From Deltaproteobacteria bacterium HGW-Deltaproteobacteria-12 (GTDB lineage Bacteria; Desulfobacterota; Syntrophia; Syntrophales; Smithellaceae): DNA of 64,000 nt. The notes beneath the pieces were generated by a model. It was given only the letters and a program-made list of their open reading frames with translations, had not been told where the DNA came from and made no database searches. This document shows positions 1 to 7,271 of this stretch, in pieces. The translations under genes and the position numbers were made by a program. Position 1 is the first letter of the stretch, and every line of letters starts with the position of its first letter. The stretch spans positions 124,001 to 188,000 of the forward strand of contig PHBK01000012.1 in the NCBI GenBank assembly GCA_002840565.1, in the 5' to 3' direction.

Positions 1-1
1 C

Positions 2-148
2 GAAACGGAGATCGCCTGGCTTAATTTCATAGCTTACAAGAATGGCCTTAGTCATTTATTGGTAGAAGAGGTCGAACGATTAAAGCAAACGGGATGCACC
101 GATAATCAAGAAAATAATTTGGAATTGCAGCATCTTAAATGGGAATAA
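2..148 (+). CDS. 3' end of an unidentified gene (partial)
   Basis: An open frame enters from the left edge and ends at TAA 146-148, giving 48 residues. The fragment reads ETEIAWLNFIAYKNGLSHLL and then becomes charged and hydrophilic. The EIAW..FI..NGL pattern is faintly like the C-terminus of sugar-nucleotide pyrophosphorylases, but it is far too short to assign. It lies on the same strand and 81 bp upstream of the EIIA-opine dehydrogenase gene, so it could belong to the same transcription unit. No function is claimed. Confidence 0.45.
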   Translation, partial: ETEIAWLNFIAYKNGLSHLLVEEVERLKQTGCTDNQENNLELQHLKWE

Positions 149-229
149 CCGGCATATTCCAATATTTTTATGGTTCTGCACAAGTATTTACTATAACAGG
201 CAGAATAATTCGACAGAGGAGGTATGACA

Positions 230-1894
230 ATGCGCATAGCAGAAACTCTAACTTCGGAGCTTGTATTTGTTAAAATTAAAGCAAAGGAACGGGTCGAAAC
301 CATTGATCTCCTCCTTTCCGAACTACACAAAATTCGAGGAGTAGACAAGGAAACTGCCCTGCGCGATCTTGCGGCGAATGGACAAGCAGCGACTTTACGC
401 GTCGCAGTCGGAGACAATTATCTTGCAGTCCCGCATGCAGTAACACAAGCGTCCAAACAGCTGGTCATGGCCGTCGCTACAAGTCCGGCAGGCATTCTCT
501 GGGGTGAAGGTCCGGATGAGCTGGCAAATGTGGTTATTCTGCTGTTAGGCCCTCCTCAGACGCACGGTTTATATCTTCGGGTGCTGAGCCGTATCGCCCG
601 CTTCTGCAAAACAGAAGGATTTTTGCCAAGTCTGCTGGATGCGCAATCCTCCCTTGACCTTATTGGATACCTTGAAAGCGCTGAATCATCGATGGAGGAG
701 GTGGCTGAGGAACCGGATTCTCCACGTTTCTGTGTTATTGGGGCAGGACCAGGAGGCATGGCAATGGCGGGGCATCTTGCCCTGATGGGTCGGAAAGTTA
801 ACCTTTATACGCGCAATGCCGATCGTCTTGCACCGGTGCAGGCTCGCGGAGGGATTGACGTAACCGGTGAGATCCAGGGGCTGGCAAAACTGGACGTAGT
901 GACGACGGACCCTGAAAAAGCGGTTGAGCATTCGGAAGTGCTGATGATCGTCGTGCCGGCCACAGCGCATCGCAACATAGCCAAAATCATTGCCCCCTAC
1001 ATTAAAGACGGGCAGATCATTGTGTTGAATCCCGGCCGGACAGGCGGAGCACTGGAATTTGCCCAGGTGCTGCAAACAGTCAATCCCGTGGTGCGGCCTT
1101 ATCTGGCTGAGGCGCAGACACTGTTGTATGCCTCGCGCCTCACAAATCCCGGACAAGTGCATATTTATGGAATTAAAAACTCCGTGGCATTGGCAGCTTT
1201 ACCTGCATACCAGACTGCCGATATTCTCCCGATCATCCGAACCGCACTTCCTCAATTTGTACCAGGAGATAATGTGCTGAAAACAGGTCTCGACAATATC
1301 GGTGCCGTATTCCATCCGGCGATTACACTGCTCAACTCCGCCCGCATCGAGAACACGAACGGCAATTTTCAGTTCTATCTCGAAGGGGTGACGCCGGCTG
1401 TCGCCAGTATACTGGAGGCAATTGATCAGGAGCGTGTCGCTGTGGCTGAGGCATTGGGCATCCGCGCCAACACGGCCCGTGAGTGGCTTTATCTTGCTTA
1501 TAACGCAGCGGGCAAGACATTAATTGAAGCAATGCGTGCTAACCCCGGATATCGCGGTATCAATGCGCCGTCTACCGTTCACCACCGTTATATCTCTGAA
1601 GACGTCCCCGCCAGTCTAGTGCCCATTGCCTCCATTGGGGAAATGCTCGGGGTGCGAACGCCTGCCATGCGATCCATAATTCACCTGGCCTCGGTCATGC
1701 ACGGTATAGATTACTGGGCAATCGGTCGCACTGTTGATAAACTGGGCATTGCGGGGATGTCGGTAAAAGAGATCAGGTTTCTTGTTGTCGGAGCCGAAAT
1801 GAAAGGACCGGAGCAGAAAGCCGGCAATCAGCAGGCCATTGATTATACCGCGCTGGTGGGATTCGGTAAGTATGGATTTGACGGAGGTACATAA
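230..1894 (+). CDS. PTS EIIA domain fused to octopine/nopaline-type opine dehydrogenase
   Basis: A two-domain protein. Residues 1-155 resemble a fructose/mannitol-class PTS EIIA domain, with the phospho-acceptor context LAVPH (His about residue 69-71) and a following GPPQTHGLYLRVLSRIARF stretch. From about residue 166 there is an NAD(P) Rossmann motif, GAGPGGMAMAGHLA, followed by the octopine/nopaline dehydrogenase C-terminal domain (RIENTNGNFQFYLEGVTPAV). Such enzymes reductively condense a 2-oxo acid with the amine of an amino acid, giving N-(1-carboxyalkyl) amino acids. The ORF track starts at ATG 224, but that ATG touches the GGAGGT, so ATG 230 has the better ribosome-binding spacing. The stop overlaps the next start (TAATG), which implies translational coupling. 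The EIIA fusion suggests control by PTS phosphorylation. That is inference, as no other PTS gene is present here. Confidence 0.85.
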   Translation: MRIAETLTSELVFVKIKAKERVETIDLLLSELHKIRGVDKETALRDLAANGQAATLRVAVGDNYLAVPHAVTQASKQLVMAVATSPAGILWGEGPDELANVVILLLGPPQTHGLYLRVLSRIARFCKTEGFLPSLLDAQSSLDLIGYLESAESSMEEVAEEPDSPRFCVIGAGPGGMAMAGHLALMGRKVNLYTRNADRLAPVQARGGIDVTGEIQGLAKLDVVTTDPEKAVEHSEVLMIVVPATAHRNIAKIIAPYIKDGQIIVLNPGRTGGALEFAQVLQTVNPVVRPYLAEAQTLLYASRLTNPGQVHIYGIKNSVALAALPAYQTADILPIIRTALPQFVPGDNVLKTGLDNIGAVFHPAITLLNSARIENTNGNFQFYLEGVTPAVASILEAIDQERVAVAEALGIRANTAREWLYLAYNAAGKTLIEAMRANPGYRGINAPSTVHHRYISEDVPASLVPIASIGEMLGVRTPAMRSIIHLASVMHGIDYWAIGRTVDKLGIAGMSVKEIRFLVVGAEMKGPEQKAGNQQAIDYTALVGFGKYGFDGGT

Positions 1895-3771
1895 TGAGGC
1901 CGGTAAAAACTAATCGATCCGATCGCTTCGGCCTCATACACCCTGCTATGGAGGCCCATACACTCGGAATCAATTCCGTCCAGCAGCTTCTCGAACAATG
2001 CGGTATCGCCGCGGTCATTGCCGATGCGCGTGTCTGTTCAGCCGTTGACCATCTGCATGAACCGCGGTCTATAGCAGAAATCGAACAATGGCTTCGCACA
2101 AATCGCATCACAATGCTTGGTTTCAGTTATCGTCTCGATCCCGATCAAGGGGCTGACCTTTTTGCCAACTGGGTTTATCAACTGAAAAATAAGCGTCTGC
2201 TGAGCGATCAGGGCGGACCACTGCGCGGGATCTATTTTGCCGGACTGCCGCGGGCCTGTGAACTGGTGCTTAAACTTGTTCCCGAGATTTCCGGCGTTTT
2301 TGCCGGCGACGAGACGCCCTCGGAAACACTGGCTATTCTCGGTATCGAAACCACTTGGGCGCCTGTGGAAATTTCCGGAGGCATTGCCTATGATGAGGCT
2401 CGTCTGGCGTTTGGACGGGAGCTGGTCTGCAAGGGCGACTATCTGGCGATCAAACCTGTAGACAGGTCGGGATATGAAAGTATTGGCACAAACCTCGACA
2501 CTCTGGTGGCCCGAATGAATCATTCCCGCCAGCGGAAACTGCCGCCCCTCATTCGGGCGCATGTCGGCCCGTATCTTCCTGATCGGGATGAAGCAGTGCG
2601 CCTTTTCCTCGACTGGGCGCGCCGCCTTGCCGCGTCTGGTTATCTCGATGTGCTATCCATTGGCACGTCCCAGCTCACGCAGTCAAATTTTGGTGACGAC
2701 TGGGGTGGCCGGCCCAATGGCGGTGGTGTTCCCATCAATTCTCCCGAAGAGTATAGGCAGGTATGGAGTGCATCTCGTCCGATGCTTGTACGAACCTATG
2801 CCGGTGCGCGGAATGTCCCGGCGCTGGCAAGAATCCACGAAGACTCCCTCAATATAGCCTGGCACGCTCTTTCCCTCTGGTGGTTCTGCCGGCTCGATGG
2901 GCGAGGACCGAATTCTTTGCGAGAAAATCTGGTCGAACATATCGAAGCGCTGCGCTATATTGCGTCTACGGAAAAGCCTTTTGAGCCCAACGTGCCGCAT
3001 CACTTTGCATTTCGCGGCGCTGACGACGTAACTTACATTGTATCTGCATTTCTTGCGGCCAAGCTTGCCAAAAAACTGGGTATTCGCCACCTGATCCTCC
3101 AGAACATGCTCAATACCCCGCGTTATGTCTGGGGTGTGCAGGATTTAGCCAAATCACGGGCGATGCTGCGGCTTATAAGGAAACTCGAAGATGATCATTT
3201 TACCGTAATTTTGCAGCCCAGGGGAGGGCTCGATTATTTTTCCCACGATCCGGAAAAAGCTAAAGCGCAGTTGGCGGCAGTGACGGCTCTCATGGACGAC
3301 ATCGAACCTCACGATGTTTTCAGTCCGCCCATCATCCATGTGGTCAGTTATTCGGAGGGGTTCCGTCTGGCAGATCCGCCTGTTATTGATGAGAGCATTA
3401 AAATTACGCGTCATGCGCTTGCAGAGTACCGTCGCCTGCGACAAAAAGGCGAAGTGGACGATATGACCGACCACAGGGAAGTACGCTTGCGGATGGAAGA
3501 CTTGCTGGAGCAGGCGCAAACGGTGATTGCGGCAATCGAATCAAATTTTCCCGATCCTTACAGTGCAGATGGCTTATACCGAATCTTCGCCGAAGGATTT
3601 CTGCCTGTTCCCTATTTGTGGGAATGCCGGCAAGAATTTATCAAAGCAATACAATGGCGCACAAAAGCTCTTGGTGGAGCAATTAGAATTGTGGACGAAA
3701 CGGGCGCAGTTATATCTGCCGCCGAACGTGTTCGTTTTCTACTGGACCAAGCCAGAGCAGGCAGCGCGTAA
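1894..3771 (+). CDS. B12-binding-like domain fused to glutamate-mutase-epsilon-like barrel
   Basis: 625 residues. The N-terminal 150 residues look like a base-off/His-on cobalamin domain: MEAHTLG at residues 19-25 fits the D-x-H-x-x-G signature with Glu for Asp, followed by GFSYRL (S-x-L region) and a GG stretch. Residues about 190-520 resemble the TIM barrel of methylaspartate (glutamate) mutase epsilon, with RAHVGPYLPDRDE, VRTYAGARNVPALA and a DVTYIVSAFLAAKLAKKLGIRHLIL segment comparable to the mutase helix-strand pair. Classical glutamate mutase has separate S and E subunits, so this would be a fusion. It could rearrange an amino-acid carbon skeleton, or use the fold for something else. 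Its start overlaps the opine dehydrogenase stop and the AsnB-like gene follows after 15 bp. Fold assignment is from memory of the family pattern. Confidence 0.55.
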   Translation: MRPVKTNRSDRFGLIHPAMEAHTLGINSVQQLLEQCGIAAVIADARVCSAVDHLHEPRSIAEIEQWLRTNRITMLGFSYRLDPDQGADLFANWVYQLKNKRLLSDQGGPLRGIYFAGLPRACELVLKLVPEISGVFAGDETPSETLAILGIETTWAPVEISGGIAYDEARLAFGRELVCKGDYLAIKPVDRSGYESIGTNLDTLVARMNHSRQRKLPPLIRAHVGPYLPDRDEAVRLFLDWARRLAASGYLDVLSIGTSQLTQSNFGDDWGGRPNGGGVPINSPEEYRQVWSASRPMLVRTYAGARNVPALARIHEDSLNIAWHALSLWWFCRLDGRGPNSLRENLVEHIEALRYIASTEKPFEPNVPHHFAFRGADDVTYIVSAFLAAKLAKKLGIRHLILQNMLNTPRYVWGVQDLAKSRAMLRLIRKLEDDHFTVILQPRGGLDYFSHDPEKAKAQLAAVTALMDDIEPHDVFSPPIIHVVSYSEGFRLADPPVIDESIKITRHALAEYRRLRQKGEVDDMTDHREVRLRMEDLLEQAQTVIAAIESNFPDPYSADGLYRIFAEGFLPVPYLWECRQEFIKAIQWRTKALGGAIRIVDETGAVISAAERVRFLLDQARAGSA

Positions 3772-3786
3772 GAAAGGAGAGCTAAG

Positions 3787-5109
3787 ATGACGGCTATTGC
3801 TGGAATATTTGCAACGCAAAGCGGGGATATTGTCGAGCGGATGCTCGCGAGGATGCGGCACCGAGCACAAGGTGAAATAAAGATTCATACGTCAGCCACA
3901 GCGGCCCTGGGTGTGATACACAAAGACGGAATGAAGCCTCCAGCCGATAAAAACAGGGTGGAAGACCGAATCAGCGATCGTCATTACAGTTTTGTCCAAG
4001 AAGTCACGGGTCAGCCCTTCTTCGAGCGCGATTTCCTCGGCATTGTCCCGCTGTATTATGGCCGGCGGGAAGATGGCGCATTGTGCTTTGCTTCGGAAGT
4101 TAAGGGACTGCTGGAGGCAACCGGAGACATTAATGAATTTCCTCCCGGCTGCAGCTACGACGGTAAAACATTTGCGCGCTTTTTTAAATTGAAGCCGTCA
4201 GTCCACCTCTCTGAAAATCCCGACCGGATTGCGGCTGAGTTGCGTGTACGATTGGAAAAAGCTGTGCAAAAGAGAATCTTCTCCGACGAAACCGGCTGCT
4301 ATCTTTCGGGCGGACTTGATTCCAGCATCATGGCCGCTCTTGCACGAAGGCATGTAAGAAAGCTTTGGAGCGTTGCTGCAGGTGTTGCTGGAGCACCTGA
4401 TCTGGAGGCCGCAAGAGAAGTTGCTGATTTTATCAAAGCCGATCATCAGGAGGTCATTGTCACACCGGCAGACATGCTGCGCATTCTCCCGGATGTAATC
4501 TGGCATCTGGAATCATTCGATGCATTGCTGGTGCGTTCCAGTATCATGCAATATTTTGCATCACAGCGGTTGATCCAGCATGCGACCGATGCCTTTTCCG
4601 GTGAAGGCGGAGATGAACTCTTTGCGGGATACGCCTATATGAAAAATATGACGCAAGAGAGATTAAACGACGAATTGATCGAAAGCACCGGCCGGCTTCA
4701 CAACACTGCCCTGCAACGAGTTGATCGCTGTTCAACAGCCCACGGACTGCGAGCGCATGTATGCTTTCTCGATCCGGCGGTTGTGGAATACGCGCTGCAA
4801 ATTCCCACGGAGTTGAAACTGCGTGCCGGCGTTGAAAAGTGGATCGTCCGCCAGGCTTTTGCCAATCTTTTGCCCGAGCGGATTATTAAGCGAGCCAAGG
4901 TTAAATTCTGGGAAGGGGCGGGTGTGCAGGATCTTCTTGCTCAACATGCGCAAACGGTCATTTCGGACGGTGACTTCAGCCGCGAGCGAACCCTCCCGAA
5001 CGGTTGGGTACTGGGCAGCAAAGAAGAATTAATGTATTATCGCATCTTTTGTGAACGTCTGGGGCCAATCCCGAAACTTGACTGGATGGGGCGTACGCCT
5101 TCTTCTTAA
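3787..5109 (+). CDS. Asparagine-synthetase-like ATP-dependent amide/lactam-forming enzyme without glutaminase Cys
   Basis: 440 residues, shorter than ordinary AsnB (550-630). The C-terminal synthetase domain has an intact PP-loop (SGGLDSS, residues 174-180) and the hallmark SGEGGDELFAGY, so carboxylate adenylation is likely. The N-terminal class II amidotransferase domain is reduced, and begins MTAIAGIF where true enzymes begin MCGIAGIF. The obligatory Cys2 nucleophile is therefore absent, while RDFLGIVPLYYG and FASEVKGLL of that domain persist. Beta-lactam synthetase and carbapenam synthetase are known AsnB relatives with the same loss; they close a ring with an internal amine. Here the nucleophile could be free ammonia, another amine, or the secondary amine of an opine made by the upstream enzyme. 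The RBS AGGAGAG precedes the ATG. Confidence 0.8.
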   Translation: MTAIAGIFATQSGDIVERMLARMRHRAQGEIKIHTSATAALGVIHKDGMKPPADKNRVEDRISDRHYSFVQEVTGQPFFERDFLGIVPLYYGRREDGALCFASEVKGLLEATGDINEFPPGCSYDGKTFARFFKLKPSVHLSENPDRIAAELRVRLEKAVQKRIFSDETGCYLSGGLDSSIMAALARRHVRKLWSVAAGVAGAPDLEAAREVADFIKADHQEVIVTPADMLRILPDVIWHLESFDALLVRSSIMQYFASQRLIQHATDAFSGEGGDELFAGYAYMKNMTQERLNDELIESTGRLHNTALQRVDRCSTAHGLRAHVCFLDPAVVEYALQIPTELKLRAGVEKWIVRQAFANLLPERIIKRAKVKFWEGAGVQDLLAQHAQTVISDGDFSRERTLPNGWVLGSKEELMYYRIFCERLGPIPKLDWMGRTPSS

Positions 5110-5187
5110 AAGCACGGAGAAATTATACCGGCGCCGGGCATTGTTGAAAAAACAACATAAAGCTAATTTTTGAGGGCTGCGGAAGGC

Positions 5188-5742
5188 ATGGCAGATATAG
5201 CTGCTATCTATCATTCGGAAATATTTAAAATTGTTATTTTAACACTGGTCATTTTTTTTGCCCGCATTTGTGATGTGTCTCTCAGTACACTCAGAATTAT
5301 ATATACATCTCGCGGCTTAAAATTTTTGGCGCCGCTGATTGGATTTTTTGAGGTCCTGATCTGGCTTATTGCCATGTCGCAGATTATCAATAATCTGACG
5401 AATTTTGTTCTTTATATTGCTTACGCAGGAGGTTTTGCCGCCGGAAATTTCATCGGCATATTAATAGAGGAAAAAATGGCTATCGGCACCGTCATTATTC
5501 GGATCATTACACAAAAAGAGGGGAGCGAATTGATTGAATCTCTTAAATGCGGGGGCTACGGAGTTACATACACGCCGGCGCAAGGAGCAATGGGGCCGGT
5601 AAAAATCATTTTTACTATTGTGAAAAGAAAAGACATTAATCATGTGCTGGAGATCGTCCGTCACTGCAATCCCCTGGCTTTCTTCACAATTGAAGACGTT
5701 CGTTCCGTCCGTAAGGGGTTATTCCCGTTGACAAAAAAATAG
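5188..5742 (+). CDS. UPF0316/DUF2179 membrane protein
   Basis: About 184 residues from ATG 5188; the track start at TTG 5170 adds six unlikely residues. Three hydrophobic helices occupy the first 100 residues, including IVILTLVIFFARICDVSLST and FFEVLIWLIAMSQIINNL, followed by a soluble C-terminal DUF2179-type ferredoxin-like domain (GYGVTYTPAQGAMGPVKIIFTIV). This layout matches the UPF0316 family, whose function is unknown. It sits 78 bp after the AsnB-like gene on the same strand and could be the last gene of that run, for example as a transporter or sensor. That link is positional only. Confidence 0.75.
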   Translation: MADIAAIYHSEIFKIVILTLVIFFARICDVSLSTLRIIYTSRGLKFLAPLIGFFEVLIWLIAMSQIINNLTNFVLYIAYAGGFAAGNFIGILIEEKMAIGTVIIRIITQKEGSELIESLKCGGYGVTYTPAQGAMGPVKIIFTIVKRKDINHVLEIVRHCNPLAFFTIEDVRSVRKGLFPLTKK

Positions 5743-5970
5743 CAAGAGGAAAATTATAGATCAGATGCTGTAAGATGATGCGGTTTACTGCTTCGCCGGC
5801 AACTGATCAGTGAGGACATGTTGTCTTGAATTAAAATTAGCAGTCAAACCCAATCGGTTTTGGGCAACATTATTTCGAAAAAATACAAAAACAGTCTATT
5901 GTCAAGACACGAAATACTGTAGAAATCAGAAGGCTGAAAAAATGTATCAAAATGTTGTGCAAGGAAGCCT

Positions 5971-6954
5971 ATGAAAGCTCAGAAATATATCGAAAATGCC
6001 AAAGGACACATCGTTTTATATAAAAACAAAATAGAAGTTCGTTTGGTAGAAGATACCGTCTGGTTGACGCAGAAACAGATGGCCGACTTGTTTGACACGG
6101 AAAGGAGCGTTATAACAAAGCATTTAAAAAATATATTTAATTCTAATGAGTTAAATGAAAAAAGCAATGTGCAAAAAATGCACATTGCAAATTCTGACAA
6201 GCCTGTTGCTTTTTATAATCTGGACATCATTATTTCAGTTGGCTATCGCGTCAATTCGCTTCGTGGCACGCAGTTCCGCATCTGGGCGACCAATGTTTTA
6301 CGCACGCATCTGGTGGACGGCTACACCATCAACGAAAAACGACTGAAAGCCCAGCAAAACAAAATCACTGAATTGCAGAATGCCTTGCGCCTGCTGGGCA
6401 ATGTCGCTCTTCTGGAAGGTGTCTCCGATGAAGCGAAGGGAATAGTTCAGATCATTTCTGAATACTCACGAGCATTAAATATTCTTGACGACTATGACCA
6501 TCAGCGTCTTGCGTCACCCAAAGGCACTAAAAAATCAAAATTTAAACTGACGCATGAAGAAGCTAGAAATATCATTGAACAGATGAAAAAGAAATTCAAG
6601 GATTCCGCTCTTGTCGGCCAGGAAAAAGACAAAAGCTTTCAGGGTTCCATCGGCGCAATTTACCAGACATTTGATGGTAAAGACGTCTATCCCACCACAG
6701 AAGACAAAGCGGCTCATTTGCTTTACTTCGTAACAAAGAATCACAGTTTTGTGGACGGCAATAAACGCATAGCGGCTGCGCTGTTCATATGCTTCCTTCA
6801 AAGAAACGGCATCTTGCTAGATAAAGACGGAAACAAACGCATTGACGACAATGCACTTGTCGCTTTGACACTAATGATCGCCGCCAGCAAGCCAGCGGAA
6901 AAAGACATCATGATAAAAGTTATCTTGAATCTGTTAATGGAGAACAAGCGTTAA
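5971..6954 (+). CDS. RhuM-family N-terminus fused to Fic/Doc domain
   Basis: 327 residues. The first 130 residues match the virulence-protein RhuM type (VWLTQKQMADLFDTERSVITKHLKNIF, then YNLDIIISVGYRVNSLRGTQFRIWA), which often resembles an HTH DNA-binding module. The C-terminal part is a Fic/Doc fold with HSFVDGNKRIAAALF beginning at His258, an intact H-x-F-x-D-G-N-K-R active site. Fic enzymes transfer AMP or other phosphate groups to target hydroxyls, and Doc toxins phosphorylate EF-Tu. Such fusions are frequent next to restriction-modification genes, as here, and probably serve defence or as an addiction module. No separate antitoxin is seen. An inhibitory S/T-x-x-x-E/G-N helix was not found. 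Confidence 0.85.
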   Translation: MKAQKYIENAKGHIVLYKNKIEVRLVEDTVWLTQKQMADLFDTERSVITKHLKNIFNSNELNEKSNVQKMHIANSDKPVAFYNLDIIISVGYRVNSLRGTQFRIWATNVLRTHLVDGYTINEKRLKAQQNKITELQNALRLLGNVALLEGVSDEAKGIVQIISEYSRALNILDDYDHQRLASPKGTKKSKFKLTHEEARNIIEQMKKKFKDSALVGQEKDKSFQGSIGAIYQTFDGKDVYPTTEDKAAHLLYFVTKNHSFVDGNKRIAAALFICFLQRNGILLDKDGNKRIDDNALVALTLMIAASKPAEKDIMIKVILNLLMENKR

Positions 6955-7271
6955 AAGAGTAATGTCCAACTGTATCACATCGATTCCAACATACTTGCGC
7001 CTGGCGGCCTGGAGCGGATGACTGCTTGGTGCTGATTGTGGCAGCGTTGGAAATGGCGGGGTGTTGAAAAGATGATATTACACGACCTGAATCTATTCGT
7101 ACCTTGATCTATTCACGATCTACAATCCAATATTTACCTTTTTTCTTGCAAAGTCATTTCAAAGTTGTAAGATAACGCGCTATTAAGTTCTTTTTAAAAC
7201 CAAAAAATGAAAAGATACTTGGGGCATGATAGCTGATACCGGGGGTTTTTAGAAATGGATAAGAATCGATA
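6955..7271. other. Intergenic region before the hsd operon
   Basis: 317 bp with no credible gene. It is AT-rich towards its 3' end and should hold the hsdM promoter, but I could not pick a convincing -35/-10 pair. Upstream of hsdM, the sequence GATACCGGGGG offers no clear Shine-Dalgarno. Confidence 0.4.

Noticed and set aside
230-5109. Calling the first cluster a beta-lactam or carbapenam pathway outright
   Set aside because: The AsnB-like protein only shares the loss of Cys2 with those synthetases. Its GEGGDELFAGY core looks like ordinary AsnB, and an opine dehydrogenase makes alpha-N-alkyl products, so ring closure is unproven.
5820-5910. TGTCTTGA ... TCAAGACA inverted repeat before the RhuM-Fic gene
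   Set aside because: Only 8 bp and 69 bp apart, with no matching site elsewhere; expected by chance in a window this size.
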